A stretch of DNA of 64,000 bases from Roseicyclus marinus (GCF_036322625.1 NZ_AP027266.1:1367001-1431000); one strand, 5' to 3'; shown: positions 8,193 to 17,392, counted from the stretch's first letter. Program-made: numbers and translations. Notes: generated from the sequence alone by a model not told the origin.

Positions 8193-10592
8193 GTGACCCA
8201 AGAAACCTATCCCGTCCTGCCCCTGCGCGACATCGTGGTGTTTCCCCACATGATCGTGCCGCTGTTCGTCGGCCGCGAGAAATCGGTGCGCGCGCTCGAA
8301 GAGGTGATGCAGGATGACAAGCAGATCCTGCTGTCTTCGCAGATCGACCCGGCTGTCGACGATCCGACCGCCGAGGGGATCTATCGCACCGGTGTTCTGG
8401 CCAATGTCCTGCAATTGCTGAAACTGCCCGATGGCACCGTCAAGGTGCTGGTCGAGGGGCGGTCGCGGGTGCGGATCACGGGCTTTGCCGCCACCGAGCC
8501 GTTTTTCGAGGCGCGTGTCGAGGCGTTGACCGAGCTGGAGGGCGACCGCGCCGCCGTGCAGGCGATGATCGGCGCCGTGGCCGAGGAATTCGCCAAATAC
8601 GCCAAGGTGAAAAAGAACATCCCCGAGGATGCGCTGACCAACGTCAGCGAGGCGACCGATCCCGCGCGGCTCGCGGACCTTGTGTCGGGGCATCTGGGCG
8701 TCGAGGTGGGCCAGAAGCAGGAGCTTTTGGAGACGCTCGATGTCGCCGAGCGTCTGGAAAAGGTCTATGGCCTGATGCAGGGCGAGATGTCGGTTCTGCA
8801 GGTCGAGAAGAAGATCAAGAGCCGCGTGAAAAGCCAGATGGAGCGCACGCAGCGCGAATATTACCTGAACGAACAGATGAAGGCGATCCAGCGCGAGCTG
8901 GGCGATGGCGAGGAAGGCGCGGGCGAGATCGCCGAGCTGGAAGAGCGTATCGCGGCCACGAAACTGTCCAAGGAAGCGCGCGACAAGGCGGAAGCAGAGC
9001 TGAAAAAGCTCAAGAACATGTCGCCCATGTCGGCCGAGGCGACGGTGGTGCGCAATTATCTGGACTGGATGCTGTCGATCCCGTGGGGCGTGAAAAGCCG
9101 CGTGAAAAAGGATCTTGGCCGGGCCGAGGCGATCTTGGACGCGGATCACTATGGCCTCGAAAAGGTCAAGGAGCGGATCGTCGAATACCTGGCCGTGCAG
9201 CAGCGTTCGGCCAAGCTGAAGGGGCCGATCCTGTGCCTTGTGGGGCCGCCGGGCGTGGGCAAGACCAGCCTCGGCAAATCGGTGGCCAAGGCCACGGGGC
9301 GCGAATTCATCCGCATCAGCCTCGGCGGGGTGCGCGACGAGAGCGAGATCCGGGGTCATCGGCGGACTTACATCGGCTCGATGCCGGGCAAGATCATCCA
9401 GGCGCTGAAAAAGGCCAAGACCACCAATCCGCTCATCCTGCTCGATGAGATCGACAAGATGGGGCAGGATTTCCGGGGCGACCCGGCCAGCGCGATGCTG
9501 GAGGTCCTGGACCCGGAACAGAATGCCACCTTCATGGATCATTACCTCGAGGTCGAATACGACCTGTCGAACGTGATGTTCCTGACCACGGCGAATTCCT
9601 ACAACATGCCCGGGCCGCTTCTGGACCGGATGGAGATCATCCCGCTGGCCGGCTACACGGAGGATGAAAAGCGCGAGATCGCCAAGCAGCATCTTGTGGC
9701 CAAGCAGATGAAGAACCACGGGCTGCGCGCGAAGGAATTCGAGCTGTCCGATGCCGCGCTGACCGATGTGATCCGCTACTACACACGCGAGGCGGGGGTG
9801 CGGAACCTGGAGCGGGAGATCGCGAAACTGGCGCGCAAGGCCGTCACCTCCATCGTCAAGAAGCAGACCGACAAGGTCGTGGTCACGCCCGAGACGCTGG
9901 AAGACATGCTGGGCGTCAAGCGGTTCAAGTTCGGCCTGGCCGAGCGCGAGGACCAGGTGGGGGTCGTCACGGGGCTGGCCTGGACCAGCGTGGGCGGCGA
10001 TCTGTTGTCGATCGAGGCGCTGCGCCTGCCGGGCAAGGGCCGGATGAAGACCACCGGCAAGCTGGGCGACGTGATGAAGGAATCGATCGATGCGGCGGCC
10101 AGCTACGTGCGGTCCATCGCGCCCCGGATCGGGGTGAAGCCGCCCCGGCTCGACAGTTGGGACATCCATGTCCACGTGCCCGAGGGTGCCACGCCCAAGG
10201 ACGGGCCGAGCGCGGGTATCGCCATGGTGACCTCCATCGTGTCGGTTCTGACGCAGATCCCGGTGCGCAAGGATATCGCCATGACGGGCGAGGTGACGCT
10301 GCGCGGCAACGTGCTGCCCATCGGCGGGTTGAAGGAAAAGCTGCTCGCGGCGCTGAGGGGCGGCATCACGACGGTCATGATTCCCGAGGACAATGCCAAG
10401 GATCTGCCCGAGATCCCCGACAACGTGAAGGAGGGGTTGACCATCATCCCCGTGAGCCACGTGACCGAGGTTCTGCAACGCGCCCTGACCCGTCAGCCCG
10501 AGGCGGTCGATTGGGACGAGGAGGCCGAGGCAGCCGCCGCGGCAGCCAAGGCGGCCGAACGGGGCAGTGAGGGCGCGGCCATCGCGCATTGA
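8193..10592 (+). CDS. lon: ATP-dependent protease Lon
   Basis: This is a AAA+ protease of 799 residues that degrades misfolded and regulatory proteins in the cytosol. The N-terminal substrate domain (VLPLRDIVVFPHMIVPLFVGR) is followed by a coiled region, the Walker A motif GPPGVGKTS and Walker B ILLDEIDKM. The C-terminal protease domain carries the catalytic dyad Ser673 in KDGPSAG and Lys716 in GGLKEKLL, 43 residues apart as in E. coli Lon. The C-terminus is Ala/Glu-rich. The start is GTG at 8193 with AAGGAAGG 9 bases upstream. A matching heat-shock promoter lies at 8079, and a 10-bp hairpin follows the stop. Confidence 0.98.
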   Translation: MTQETYPVLPLRDIVVFPHMIVPLFVGREKSVRALEEVMQDDKQILLSSQIDPAVDDPTAEGIYRTGVLANVLQLLKLPDGTVKVLVEGRSRVRITGFAATEPFFEARVEALTELEGDRAAVQAMIGAVAEEFAKYAKVKKNIPEDALTNVSEATDPARLADLVSGHLGVEVGQKQELLETLDVAERLEKVYGLMQGEMSVLQVEKKIKSRVKSQMERTQREYYLNEQMKAIQRELGDGEEGAGEIAELEERIAATKLSKEARDKAEAELKKLKNMSPMSAEATVVRNYLDWMLSIPWGVKSRVKKDLGRAEAILDADHYGLEKVKERIVEYLAVQQRSAKLKGPILCLVGPPGVGKTSLGKSVAKATGREFIRISLGGVRDESEIRGHRRTYIGSMPGKIIQALKKAKTTNPLILLDEIDKMGQDFRGDPASAMLEVLDPEQNATFMDHYLEVEYDLSNVMFLTTANSYNMPGPLLDRMEIIPLAGYTEDEKREIAKQHLVAKQMKNHGLRAKEFELSDAALTDVIRYYTREAGVRNLEREIAKLARKAVTSIVKKQTDKVVVTPETLEDMLGVKRFKFGLAEREDQVGVVTGLAWTSVGGDLLSIEALRLPGKGRMKTTGKLGDVMKESIDAAASYVRSIAPRIGVKPPRLDSWDIHVHVPEGATPKDGPSAGIAMVTSIVSVLTQIPVRKDIAMTGEVTLRGNVLPIGGLKEKLLAALRGGITTVMIPEDNAKDLPEIPDNVKEGLTIIPVSHVTEVLQRALTRQPEAVDWDEEAEAAAAAAKAAERGSEGAAIAH

Positions 10593-10603
10593 GCCTGATG
10601 TAT

Positions 10604-10631
10604 CCGTCCCGGCGCGCTTGTGCCGGGACGG
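10604..10631 (+). terminator. Stem-loop after lon
   Basis: CCGTCCCGGC (10604-10613) pairs with GCCGGGACGG (10622-10631), a perfect 10-bp stem with an 8-base loop, starting 12 bases after the lon stop. No long T-run follows, so termination may be Rho-assisted or the stem may protect the 3' end. Confidence 0.6.
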
Positions 10632-10788
10632 GATCGTTGCAGGATGCAAGGCGGGGCAGGCGCGCTGCCTGTTGCATCGATACCGCGCTGCGCTGGCGGC
10701 TTTTCATCTTTTTCATTCCGGGCCTTGTGGCCCCGGTCCGGTCTCGGCAGGCTGTGGATAAATAAGTGTTGCCGAGGACCGAGTTGTG

Positions 10789-11577
10789 ATGACCGACAGG
10801 CTTTCCCGCCGACAGATGATGTTGGCCGCGGGTGCGGTCCTGTTGGCGTCCCCCGCCGTCTTGCGGCCTGCGGCGGCGCAGACAGCCATGGCGTCCGCCC
10901 CCATCGGATTGCCGCGCGACATCACGCAGGGCGATGCGGCCACGATCACGCGCGTGCGCACGGCGCGGCCGGTCGTGGCGATGACCTTTGACGATGGTCC
11001 CCATGCGAGCCTGACCCCGCAATTGCTGGATATCCTTGCGGTGCGGGGCATTCGGGCCACGTTTTACGTGATCGGGTCACGGGTGGTGCGCCACCCCGAC
11101 ATCATGCAGCGGATCGCCGACGAGGGGCACGAGATCGGGAATCACACCTGGTCGCATCCCAGCCTGTCGGGGATGGGGGATGCGGCCATCCTGTCGGAGC
11201 TTGACCGCACCAGCCATGCGATCTTTGACACGGTGGGCCGTCCGCCCGTCACGATGCGCCCGCCCTATGGCAACCTGACAAGCCGCCAGCGCCTGATGGT
11301 GCATGGCGAGCGCAACCTGCCGACGATCCTGTGGTCGGTCGATCCCGAGGATTGGCGCAGGCCGGGACCGGGTGTTGTCGCCGAACGCATCGTCAGCCGC
11401 AGCCATCCGGGCGGGGTGATCCTGGCCCATGACATCCAGTCGGGCACGGTGAGGGCGATGCCCGCCACCCTCGATACGCTCATGGCGCGGGGCTACCAGT
11501 TCGTGACCGTGTCCGAGCTGATCGGCTGGCCGCGCTGGGATACGCGGCGCATAAGGTTGGCCGCGCGCCAGAGTTAA
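10789..11577 (+). CDS. Tat-exported polysaccharide deacetylase
   Basis: The 262-residue protein is a carbohydrate esterase 4 (NodB-homology) enzyme that removes N-acetyl groups from sugar polymers such as peptidoglycan or chitin-like chains. The N-terminus has a twin-arginine motif (SRRQMMLAAG) and a hydrophobic segment ending AAAQTA, so it should act in the periplasm. NodB motif 1 (TFDDGPH, with metal-binding Asp), motif 2 (GNHTWSHP, the H-x3-H metal pair) and motif 3 (RPPYGN) are intact, with DPEDW and LAHD near the end. ATG 10789 is preferred. A GTG directly precedes it at 10786, and GAGGA is about 10 bases upstream. Confidence 0.88.
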   Translation: MTDRLSRRQMMLAAGAVLLASPAVLRPAAAQTAMASAPIGLPRDITQGDAATITRVRTARPVVAMTFDDGPHASLTPQLLDILAVRGIRATFYVIGSRVVRHPDIMQRIADEGHEIGNHTWSHPSLSGMGDAAILSELDRTSHAIFDTVGRPPVTMRPPYGNLTSRQRLMVHGERNLPTILWSVDPEDWRRPGPGVVAERIVSRSHPGGVILAHDIQSGTVRAMPATLDTLMARGYQFVTVSELIGWPRWDTRRIRLAARQS

Positions 11578-11672
11578 GTCGCCGCCCCCCTCACGCGGGA
11601 TCTGGCCGTCACGGAAAACTTTCGGTAGTCTTTCGTCAAAAGTGCAAAATGCGCGTGACGAGGGAGACGAGG

Positions 11673-12155
11673 ATGGCGAACAGCCGCGACAAGAGCACCG
11701 GATCAGGCCCCAAGGCCACGCCCGCAGGGCCCAAGCGGCGCAGCGCCGCGAAAGGGGAGGCGCCTGCAGCCGCGGGCCGTCCGCATCTGCGCGCGGTCGA
11801 GCCGGTGAGCGAGGCACCCGCCGTCACCGAAGGCGCGGACAGCCTGGCCGAGGGCGAGGGCGCGCAGGACGGGCGGTTCCGGCGCAGCGATCTGTTGGAA
11901 GCCGTCTGTGCGCGCAGCCCGATGAAGCGCTCGGACGCCAAGGTCTTGCTGGAACTGGTTCTGGACGAATTGGGCCAGGCGATCGAGCGGCGGGACGAGT
12001 TGATCCTGCCGCCCTTGGGCAAGCTGTCGGTCAAGCGCCGCAAGCCCGAGGGCGGGGCGGCGGATGTGCTGACGCTCAAGCTCAGGCGCGGCGGACCGGC
12101 GGGCGCGGCCAGGGGGGATGAAAGCCCCCTTGCAGACCCGGACGAGGATGGCTAA
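11673..12155 (+). CDS. HU-family DNA-binding protein with a disordered N-terminal tail
   Basis: The 160-residue protein has two parts. Residues 1-75 are low-complexity (Ala, Gly, Pro, Lys, Arg, then Glu) and probably disordered, with basic clusters such as PKRRSAAK. Residues 78-140 match the HU/IHF fold: RRSDLLEAVCARSPMKRSDA, then LLELVLDELGQAIERRDELILPPLGKLSVKRRKPE. The DNA-wrapping beta-arm that follows in HU is shortened or absent, so DNA binding may differ from classical HU. The start is set by AGGGAG 6 bases before ATG 11673. An in-frame ATG at 11649 lacks a good ribosome site. It sits just upstream of two tRNA-Val genes. Confidence 0.75.
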   Translation: MANSRDKSTGSGPKATPAGPKRRSAAKGEAPAAAGRPHLRAVEPVSEAPAVTEGADSLAEGEGAQDGRFRRSDLLEAVCARSPMKRSDAKVLLELVLDELGQAIERRDELILPPLGKLSVKRRKPEGGAADVLTLKLRRGGPAGAARGDESPLADPDEDG

Positions 12156-12172
12156 AGACCCTCCCACCCGGC

Positions 12173-12247
12173 GGGTGATTAGCTCAGTGGTAGAGCGCTT
12201 CGTTCACATCGAAGATGTCGGGGGTTCAAATCCCTCATCACCCACCA
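12173..12247 (+). tRNA. tRNA-Val (CAC)
   Basis: A full cloverleaf is visible. The acceptor stem GGGTGAT pairs with ATCACCC, the anticodon stem is CTTCG/CGAAG and the seven-base loop TTCACAT gives anticodon CAC. The T-arm has GGTTCAAATC. The 3' CCA is encoded. It reads GUG codons. Confidence 0.96.
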
Positions 12248-12358
12248 TTTTCCCTTTTCGCCGAGATCGATCTGCCTGACCTTGGCGCGCGTCGGTTTGC
12301 GCGGGATCGGGCCTGCCTCTTGCCGGGCCGATGCCGAGCGGGTATCAGGCCCGCGTCC

Positions 12359-12434
<76 letters not shown>

Positions 12435-12614
12435 CCACTCCCCTTGCTCGTATGAGAAGACGGTTTGAAAGCGCGTTCGGGGCTGCGGCTGGTTTTGCCC
12501 AAGCTGTTTTGAACCTTGCAAAAACGCACAGTTCAGGCGCTTTCCGTTGGGTTTTGTGCGTGGCGCTTGTGGTCTAGGTCCATTGGGACCCACCACAGGC
12601 AAGGAGCGCATGTC

Positions 12615-13553
12615 ATGAGCTGGAACCCCGCCCTCGATCCGCATTGCCCGACCGGCGATGCGGTGGATGCCATCGAAACAATCATCGTGCCGCGCGCCCG
12701 CGATCTGGGGGCCTTCGAGGTGCGCCGCGCGCTGCCTGCGCCCAAGCGGCAGATGGTCGGTCCCTTCATCTTTTTCGACCAGATGGGGCCTGCGGAATTC
12801 CTGACCGGGCAGGGAATCGACATCCGCCCGCATCCGCATATCGGGTTGGCGACGGTGACCTATCTGTACCAAGGGCGATTCCATCACCGCGACAGCCTGG
12901 GCACGGATCAATGGATCGAGCCCGGCGCGGTCAACCTGATGACGGCGGGCCACGGGATCACCCATTCCGAACGGGTCGATGGCGAGATGCTGAAGGCGCC
13001 CTACAGCCTGTCGGGCATCCAGACCTGGATGGCGCTGCCCAAGGATCACGAGGATGCGCCGCCCGATTTCGTCCATGCCGGGCGCGACAGCCTGCCGATG
13101 CTGGAGGGGGAGGGCAAGCGGCTGCGGCTGATCCTTGGCACGGCCTATGGGGAACGCGCGCCTGTGCCCGTGGCCTCTGAGACATTCTACATCGATGCGG
13201 TGCTGGAGGCGGGCGCGAAACTGCCGCTGCCCGAGGATCACGAGGATCGCGGGGCCTATGTGGTGGCGGGGGCCGTCGAGATCGCGGGCGAGCGGTTCGA
13301 GGCGGGGCGGATGATGGTGTTCCGGCCCGGCGACCGGGTGTCGATGATGGCGGGCGAGGCGGGCGCGCGGGTGATGCTGCTGGGGGGCGCGACGCTGGAG
13401 GGGCCGCGGCACATCTGGTGGAATTTCGTGGCCAGTTCCCGGGAGCGGATCGAGGAGGCCAAGGAGGCCTGGCGCGCGGGCGATTGGGCGCATGGGCGGT
13501 TTCGCCTGCCACCCACCGATGATGCGGAGTTCATCCCGCTGCCGGAGCGGTGA
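12615..13553 (+). CDS. Pirin family protein
   Basis: The 312-residue product is a double-cupin pirin. Family members have been described as quercetinases or redox/transcription cofactors, and the role here is unknown. The N-terminal cupin has GPFIFFDQMGP and the metal-binding RPHPHIGLATVTYL, followed by NLMTAGHGITHSER with further His/Glu ligands. The C-terminal cupin includes GAYVVAGAVEIAGERF and the end HIWWNFVASSRERIEEAKEAW. AAGGAG at 12601 is 8 bases before the ATG at 12615. It is followed 67 bp later by the GNAT gene and may share a transcript with it. Confidence 0.92.
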   Translation: MSWNPALDPHCPTGDAVDAIETIIVPRARDLGAFEVRRALPAPKRQMVGPFIFFDQMGPAEFLTGQGIDIRPHPHIGLATVTYLYQGRFHHRDSLGTDQWIEPGAVNLMTAGHGITHSERVDGEMLKAPYSLSGIQTWMALPKDHEDAPPDFVHAGRDSLPMLEGEGKRLRLILGTAYGERAPVPVASETFYIDAVLEAGAKLPLPEDHEDRGAYVVAGAVEIAGERFEAGRMMVFRPGDRVSMMAGEAGARVMLLGGATLEGPRHIWWNFVASSRERIEEAKEAWRAGDWAHGRFRLPPTDDAEFIPLPER

Positions 13554-13620
13554 GGGGCGCGCTGCGGGGGCGGTGAACGGGGCGCTTGCGGGCGGCCTTG
13601 CGGCGGGGCAGGGTCGCGCC

Positions 13621-14139
13621 ATGACCCCGCGCCCCGCCATGCCCTCCGACCTGCCCGCCATCGCGGCGCTGCATGTCGCGAATTGGCGCAAGGATTATGC
13701 GGGCATTCTGCCCGATGCGGTTCTGGCTGCGCCGCTTGCGGCGGCCATGGCGCGCAAATGGCACCCGGAGGCGCTGGCGGGGCCGTTGCAGGTGCGTGTG
13801 GTGGGCGAGGGGGCGGTGATGTCCGGGTTCGTCGCCTTTGATCCCGAGCATGCGGAGGGGGTTCATGTCGACGCGCTTCATGTCGCCCCGGAGGCGCGGG
13901 GGCGGGGGATCGGCGCTGCGCTGATGCTTGGGGTGGCCGATCTGGCGGGCGGGAGGGCCGTCTGGCTCGAGGTGCTGGCGGGCAATGGGCCTGCGCGCGC
14001 GGTCTATGCCCGCTGGGGCGGGGTCGAGGGGCCGGTATTCGCGGACAGCATGCTGGGGGTGAGCCTGCCCGCGCATCGGGTGCATTGGCGCTGTGGCGCG
14101 GCTTTGGCGGCGTGTCTGGAGGCGCGGGCGGCGCGATGA
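13621..14139 (+). CDS. GNAT family N-acetyltransferase
   Basis: The 172-residue acyl-CoA-dependent acetyltransferase has no identified substrate. The acetyl-CoA-binding motif A is seen as VAPEARGRGIGAALM, preceded by the strand VHVDALHV and followed by WLEVLAGNGPARAVYARWG, the motif B region. The N-terminus starts with a usual MTPRPAMPSDLPAIAALH helix. No strong ribosome site is visible for ATG 13621, but it is the first start giving the family N-terminus. Its stop overlaps the ATG of the EamA transporter (ATGA), so the two are translationally coupled. Confidence 0.85.
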   Translation: MTPRPAMPSDLPAIAALHVANWRKDYAGILPDAVLAAPLAAAMARKWHPEALAGPLQVRVVGEGAVMSGFVAFDPEHAEGVHVDALHVAPEARGRGIGAALMLGVADLAGGRAVWLEVLAGNGPARAVYARWGGVEGPVFADSMLGVSLPAHRVHWRCGAALAACLEARAAR

Positions 14140-15095
14140 GCGATCAGGGGCGGGCGATCCTTTTCGTCCTTGTCGCCGTGGTCTGCGGGACGCTGAACGA
14201 CGTGGGCATCAAGCTGTTGTCCGGGGATTACCCGCTGCACCAGACGGTGTTCTTCCGCTCGGTCGTGGCCTTGTCGGTCTGTCTCGTGTTCTTGTGGCGC
14301 GAGGGCGGTCTGGTCCTGTTGCGCACCGACCGGCCCGGCCTGCATATGCTGCGCGCGGGGCTGGTCATGCTGTCGAACATGCTGTTTTTCGCGGGGCTTG
14401 CGGTGATGCCCCTGGCGGCCGCCACGGCGCTGTTCTTTGTCGCGCCGCTGTTCATCACGCTGATGGCGATCCCGGTTCTGGGCGAGCCCGTGGGGCGCTA
14501 CCGGCTGACGGCGATCGGGGTGGGATTGGCGGGGGTGGCGGTGATGATGGCACCGGGCGTGGATTGGGGCGAGATCGGGCGGGTGAGCCTGTTTTTGCCG
14601 CTGGCGGCGGCGGCGTGCTATTCGGGGATGCAGGTGCTGACGCGGAAACTGGGCGCGCGCTCGGCCGCATCGGCGATGGCGGTCTATATCCAGGCCTGCT
14701 TCCTTCTGGTGTCGCTGGCGGTTTTCGCCGTGGCGGGCGATGGGCGGTTTGCCCAAGGGGCGACGCATCCGTCGGTGATCTTTTTGCTGCGGGCCTGGGT
14801 CTGGCCCGCGCCGGAGGATCTGCCCGTTTTCGGGATGATCGGGGTGATGTCGGCGATGATCGGGTATTTCATGGGGCTTGCCTATCGGTTGGGCCGGGCA
14901 TCGGTCGTGGCCTCCTATGAATACGCGGCGCTTCCCCTCGCGATTTTCTGGGGCTGGACGGTGTTTGGCGAGGTGCCGCGCCCGGCTGTCTGGCTGGGGA
15001 TCGCGCTGATCGCGGGGGCGGGATTGTATGTCTTTGCGCGGGAACGGGCGCAGGGTCGCGCGCTGGCCTCGGCCCGGCCGGTGCGGCGCGATTGA
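14136..15095 (+). CDS. EamA-domain drug/metabolite transporter
   Basis: The 319-residue inner-membrane protein has about ten hydrophobic segments arranged as two EamA repeats, for example CGTLNDVGIKLLSGDYPLHQ with FFRSVVALSVCL in the first, and CYSGMQVLTRKLG and SYEYAALPLAIFWGW in the second. Family members export amino acids, nucleobases or other metabolites, and the substrate here cannot be read from sequence. It is coupled by a 4-bp overlap to the acetyltransferase upstream, which may act on the exported compound. A basic tail (ARPVRRD) ends the protein. Confidence 0.88.
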   Translation: MSDQGRAILFVLVAVVCGTLNDVGIKLLSGDYPLHQTVFFRSVVALSVCLVFLWREGGLVLLRTDRPGLHMLRAGLVMLSNMLFFAGLAVMPLAAATALFFVAPLFITLMAIPVLGEPVGRYRLTAIGVGLAGVAVMMAPGVDWGEIGRVSLFLPLAAAACYSGMQVLTRKLGARSAASAMAVYIQACFLLVSLAVFAVAGDGRFAQGATHPSVIFLLRAWVWPAPEDLPVFGMIGVMSAMIGYFMGLAYRLGRASVVASYEYAALPLAIFWGWTVFGEVPRPAVWLGIALIAGAGLYVFARERAQGRALASARPVRRD

Positions 15096-15162
15096 GAAAA
15101 CCGCAAGATGGTGCGAAAGGGCGCTTGACGGGCCGGTCGCAGGGCAATAGACGAGCCTCCAC

Positions 15163-15239
15163 GCGGTTGTAGCTCAGTTGGTTAGAGTACCGGCCTGTCA
15201 CGCCGGGGGTCGCGGGTTCGAGCCCCGTCAACCGCGCCA
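15163..15239 (+). tRNA. tRNA-Asp (GUC), copy 1
   Basis: The acceptor stem GCGGTTG pairs with CAACCGC, the anticodon stem is CCGGC/GCCGG and the loop CTGTCAC gives anticodon GTC. The encoded end is GCCA. It is identical over its full length to the copy at 15560, and the 3' flanks share CTTTCCCC and AAGACATGATGA. Confidence 0.97.
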
Positions 15240-15559
15240 CTTTCCCCCAAGACATGATGATCACACGCCGCTTTGAGCGGTGGCTTTTCCGTGGGTTTGG
15301 TGCGTCGGGACCGGCGCGCCACAGGGCGGAGGGTCGGGCTGTGCGGTGCGCCTGAAGGCGGCCCCCTACGCAGGGGTCGGGATGGTTCGATGATGGGCGT
15401 CGCGTCTGCTGCCTGTGGCGCACCTGCGATGCCATCCTTGCCCAAGGGCGATGGGCCCGTCCGCCGCATCGGGGAAGCCGGTCCGCCTTGCGCATTCGGG
15501 AAAACCCTGCAACCTGCCATTGACGCCACCCCGGTGATTGCCTAAAGCACCCCTCACGC
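15240..15559. other. Spacer between the two tRNA-Asp genes
   Basis: I see no convincing gene in this 320-bp interval. It holds a degenerate member of the GGTGCGCC palindrome family (GGTGCGCCTGAAGGCG... CCCCTACG at 15345-15370). The first bases after the tRNA repeat those after the second tRNA copy. The short open frames here have arginine/glycine-rich compositions typical of chance frames in GC-rich DNA. Confidence 0.6.
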
Positions 15560-15636
15560 GCGGTTGTAGCTCAGTTGGTTAGAGTACCGGCCTGTCACGC
15601 CGGGGGTCGCGGGTTCGAGCCCCGTCAACCGCGCCA
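15560..15636 (+). tRNA. tRNA-Asp (GUC), copy 2
   Basis: The sequence is the same as the tRNA at 15163: acceptor GCGGTTG/CAACCGC, anticodon GTC, encoded CCA. The flanking similarity suggests a local duplication of a roughly 100-bp unit. Confidence 0.97.
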
Positions 15637-15695
15637 CTTTCCCCTCCCAAGACATGATGAGACGCCTGTGACGAGTTTTGCGGGCGCTGGGGTGT

Positions 15696-15758
15696 GGTGC
15701 GCCTTAAGGCGCACCCTGCGGTGTGTGTCTGGTGGTGCGCCTTAAGGCGCACCCTACG
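15696..15758. repeat. Two GGTGCGCCTTAAGGCGCACC palindromes in tandem
   Basis: A perfect 20-bp palindrome occurs at 15696-15715 and again at 15734-15753, 38 bp apart, each followed by CTGCG or CTACG and each preceded by a GTGTGGT or TGGTGGT run. They lie between tRNA-Asp copy 2 and the 3' end of mnmA. They belong to the same apparent family as 5348-5372 and the degenerate copy at 15345. Confidence 0.75.
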
Positions 15759-15786
15759 GGGGCGATGGTGTTGCCGTGGCGGGGGA

Positions 15787-16929
15787 TCAGCCGCGATGGA
15801 TCCAGCCGCCGCCCAACACCCGGCTGCCCTCGGGCGCGTAGAAAACGCAGGCCTGGCCGGGGCTTACGCCCTCTTCCGGGGTCATCAGCGTGACCTCGGC
15901 CGTGGTGTCCGTGATCGGGCGGATCAGGGCCGGGCGCGGCGGGCGGGTCGAGCGGATCTTGACCTCCACCTCCCATTCGGGGCGGGAGGTGAGGGGGGCA
16001 TCGCCCAGCCAGTTGATCTCGCGCACGGGGATGGTGCGGGTCGAGAGCAGCTCCTTGGGGCCGACGACGACGCGGCGCGTGTCGGGGTCGAGTTTCACGA
16101 CGTAAAGCGGATCGGCCAGCCCCCCGATGCCAAGGCCGCGCCGTTGCCCGATCGTGTAATGGATCACGCCCCGGTGTTCGCCCAGAACGTTTCCGTCCAT
16201 ATCCACGATCTCGCCCGGATCGGCAGCACCGGGGCGCAGTTTCTCGATCACGGCGGCATAATCGCCGTTGGGCACGAAGCAGATGTCCTGGCTGTCGGGC
16301 TTGTCGGCGACGGGCAGGCCGTATTTGGCCGCGAGCGCCCGCGTTTCGGCCTTGGACGCCAGATGGCCCAAGGGAAAGCGCAGGAAATCGAGCTGTTCCT
16401 GCGTCGTCGAGAAGAGGAAATAGGATTGGTCGCGCGCGGCATCGGCGGCGCAATGCAGCTCTGCGCCCTGCGCGCCCATCTTGCGCTGGATGTAATGGCC
16501 CGTCGCCATGCAATCGGCATCGAGATCGCGGGCGGTGTTCAGGAGATCCTTGAACTTGACCCGTTCGTTGCAGCGGATGCAGGGCACGGGCGTGGCACCG
16601 GCCAGGTAGCTGTCGGCGAATTCGTCGATCACCGCCTCGCGGAAGGTGTTTTCGTAATCGAGCACGTAATGGGGAAAGCCCATCGTCTCGGCCACCCGGC
16701 GCGCATCATGGATGTCGCGGCCCGCGCAGCAGGCCCCCTTTTTCGCCAGCGCCGCGCCATGGTCGTAGAGCTGCAGCGTGACGCCCACCACGTCATAGCC
16801 TTCCTCGGCCAATTGGGCGGCCACGACCGAACTGTCGACGCCGCCCGACATGGCCACGACCACCCGCGTCTCGGAGGGGGCTTTGGGCAGGCCGAGCGAA
16901 TTGAGGGGGACGGGCCGGTCGAGGGCCAT
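15787..16929 (-). CDS. mnmA: tRNA 2-thiouridylase MnmA
   Basis: MnmA makes 2-thiouridine at position 34 of tRNA-Lys, -Glu and -Gln. The 380-residue protein has the PP-loop ATPase motif SGGVDSS (residues 28-34), the catalytic Cys pair within [10 protein letters not shown] and in [10 protein letters not shown], and the tRNA-binding GHYIQRK, plus the C-terminal barrel ending LGGGWIHRG. The ATG complementary to 16927-16929 is chosen since AAGGA lies 8 bases upstream. An ATG three codons earlier overlaps that site. It is divergent from sciP across 142 bp. Confidence 0.97.
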   Translation of the reverse strand: MALDRPVPLNSLGLPKAPSETRVVVAMSGGVDSSVVAAQLAEEGYDVVGVTLQLYDHGAALAKKGACCAGRDIHDARRVAETMGFPHYVLDYENTFREAVIDEFADSYLAGATPVPCIRCNERVKFKDLLNTARDLDADCMATGHYIQRKMGAQGAELHCAADAARDQSYFLFSTTQEQLDFLRFPLGHLASKAETRALAAKYGLPVADKPDSQDICFVPNGDYAAVIEKLRPGAADPGEIVDMDGNVLGEHRGVIHYTIGQRRGLGIGGLADPLYVVKLDPDTRRVVVGPKELLSTRTIPVREINWLGDAPLTSRPEWEVEVKIRSTRPPRPALIRPITDTTAEVTLMTPEEGVSPGQACVFYAPEGSRVLGGGWIHRG

Positions 16930-17071
16930 GGGAGGCATCCTTGGGTCGGGGTCGGGGAGTTCATCGGGAATATAGGAAAATCGCATCCATTCACAAGCGT
17001 CGCGGTTACCGCGAATTAAGGGGATGGGTGCATCACTCGGGCCAAGGACCAGGCAGGAGGATCGTTCGCCC

Positions 17072-17344
17072 ATGTTTATCCGTCGTATCGAAGGGCCCCC
17101 GGCGGTCACGCTTCCCGATGGTCGCAGGCTGACACGGGGGGATCTGCCCCCGCCGGAAACGCGGCGCTGGGTCGCCAGCCGCAAGGCGATCGTGGTGCAG
17201 GCGGTCGATTCGGGCCTGATCCCCGCAGAGGAGGCGCTGAGGACCTGGGACCTGTCGGAGGAGGAACTGGCGGCGTGGCGGCAGGCGGTGGCGCGCTACG
17301 GGCCTGCGGCGCTCAAGACCACGGCGCTGCAGCGCTATCGGTAG
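17072..17344 (+). CDS. sciP: SciP-like CtrA inhibitory protein (DUF1153)
   Basis: The 90-residue protein is the DUF1153 family, known in Caulobacter as SciP, a small protein that binds CtrA and blocks its transcriptional activation. The helix-turn-helix-like core is [40 protein letters not shown], preceded by the family start [20 protein letters not shown] lies about 11 bases before ATG 17072. It sits directly upstream of ctrA on the same strand, which fits a regulator encoded beside its target and supports the assignment. Confidence 0.9.
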   Translation: MFIRRIEGPPAVTLPDGRRLTRGDLPPPETRRWVASRKAIVVQAVDSGLIPAEEALRTWDLSEEELAAWRQAVARYGPAALKTTALQRYR

Positions 17345-17392
17345 CGAAAGTGCGATTGGCTGCGATAAGGGTATTGGAGCCTGTCCAAAAGG

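Noticed and set aside
8184-10649. 821-codon open frame on the minus strand opposite lon
   Set aside because: Lon on the other strand has all catalytic motifs. This frame is His/Gly/Leu-rich with no recognisable domain and is a codon-bias shadow.
15163-15636. tRNA-Asp duplication as the edge of an integrated element
   Set aside because: The interval between copies is only 320 bp, contains no integrase or att-like direct repeats beyond the tRNA itself, and holds ordinary intergenic DNA.
17006-17030. Third CtrA box upstream of sciP (GTTACCGCGAATTAAGG)
   Set aside because: The spacing is TTAC-N6-TTAA, one base short of the consensus, and the properly spaced alternative matches only two of four bases in the left half.
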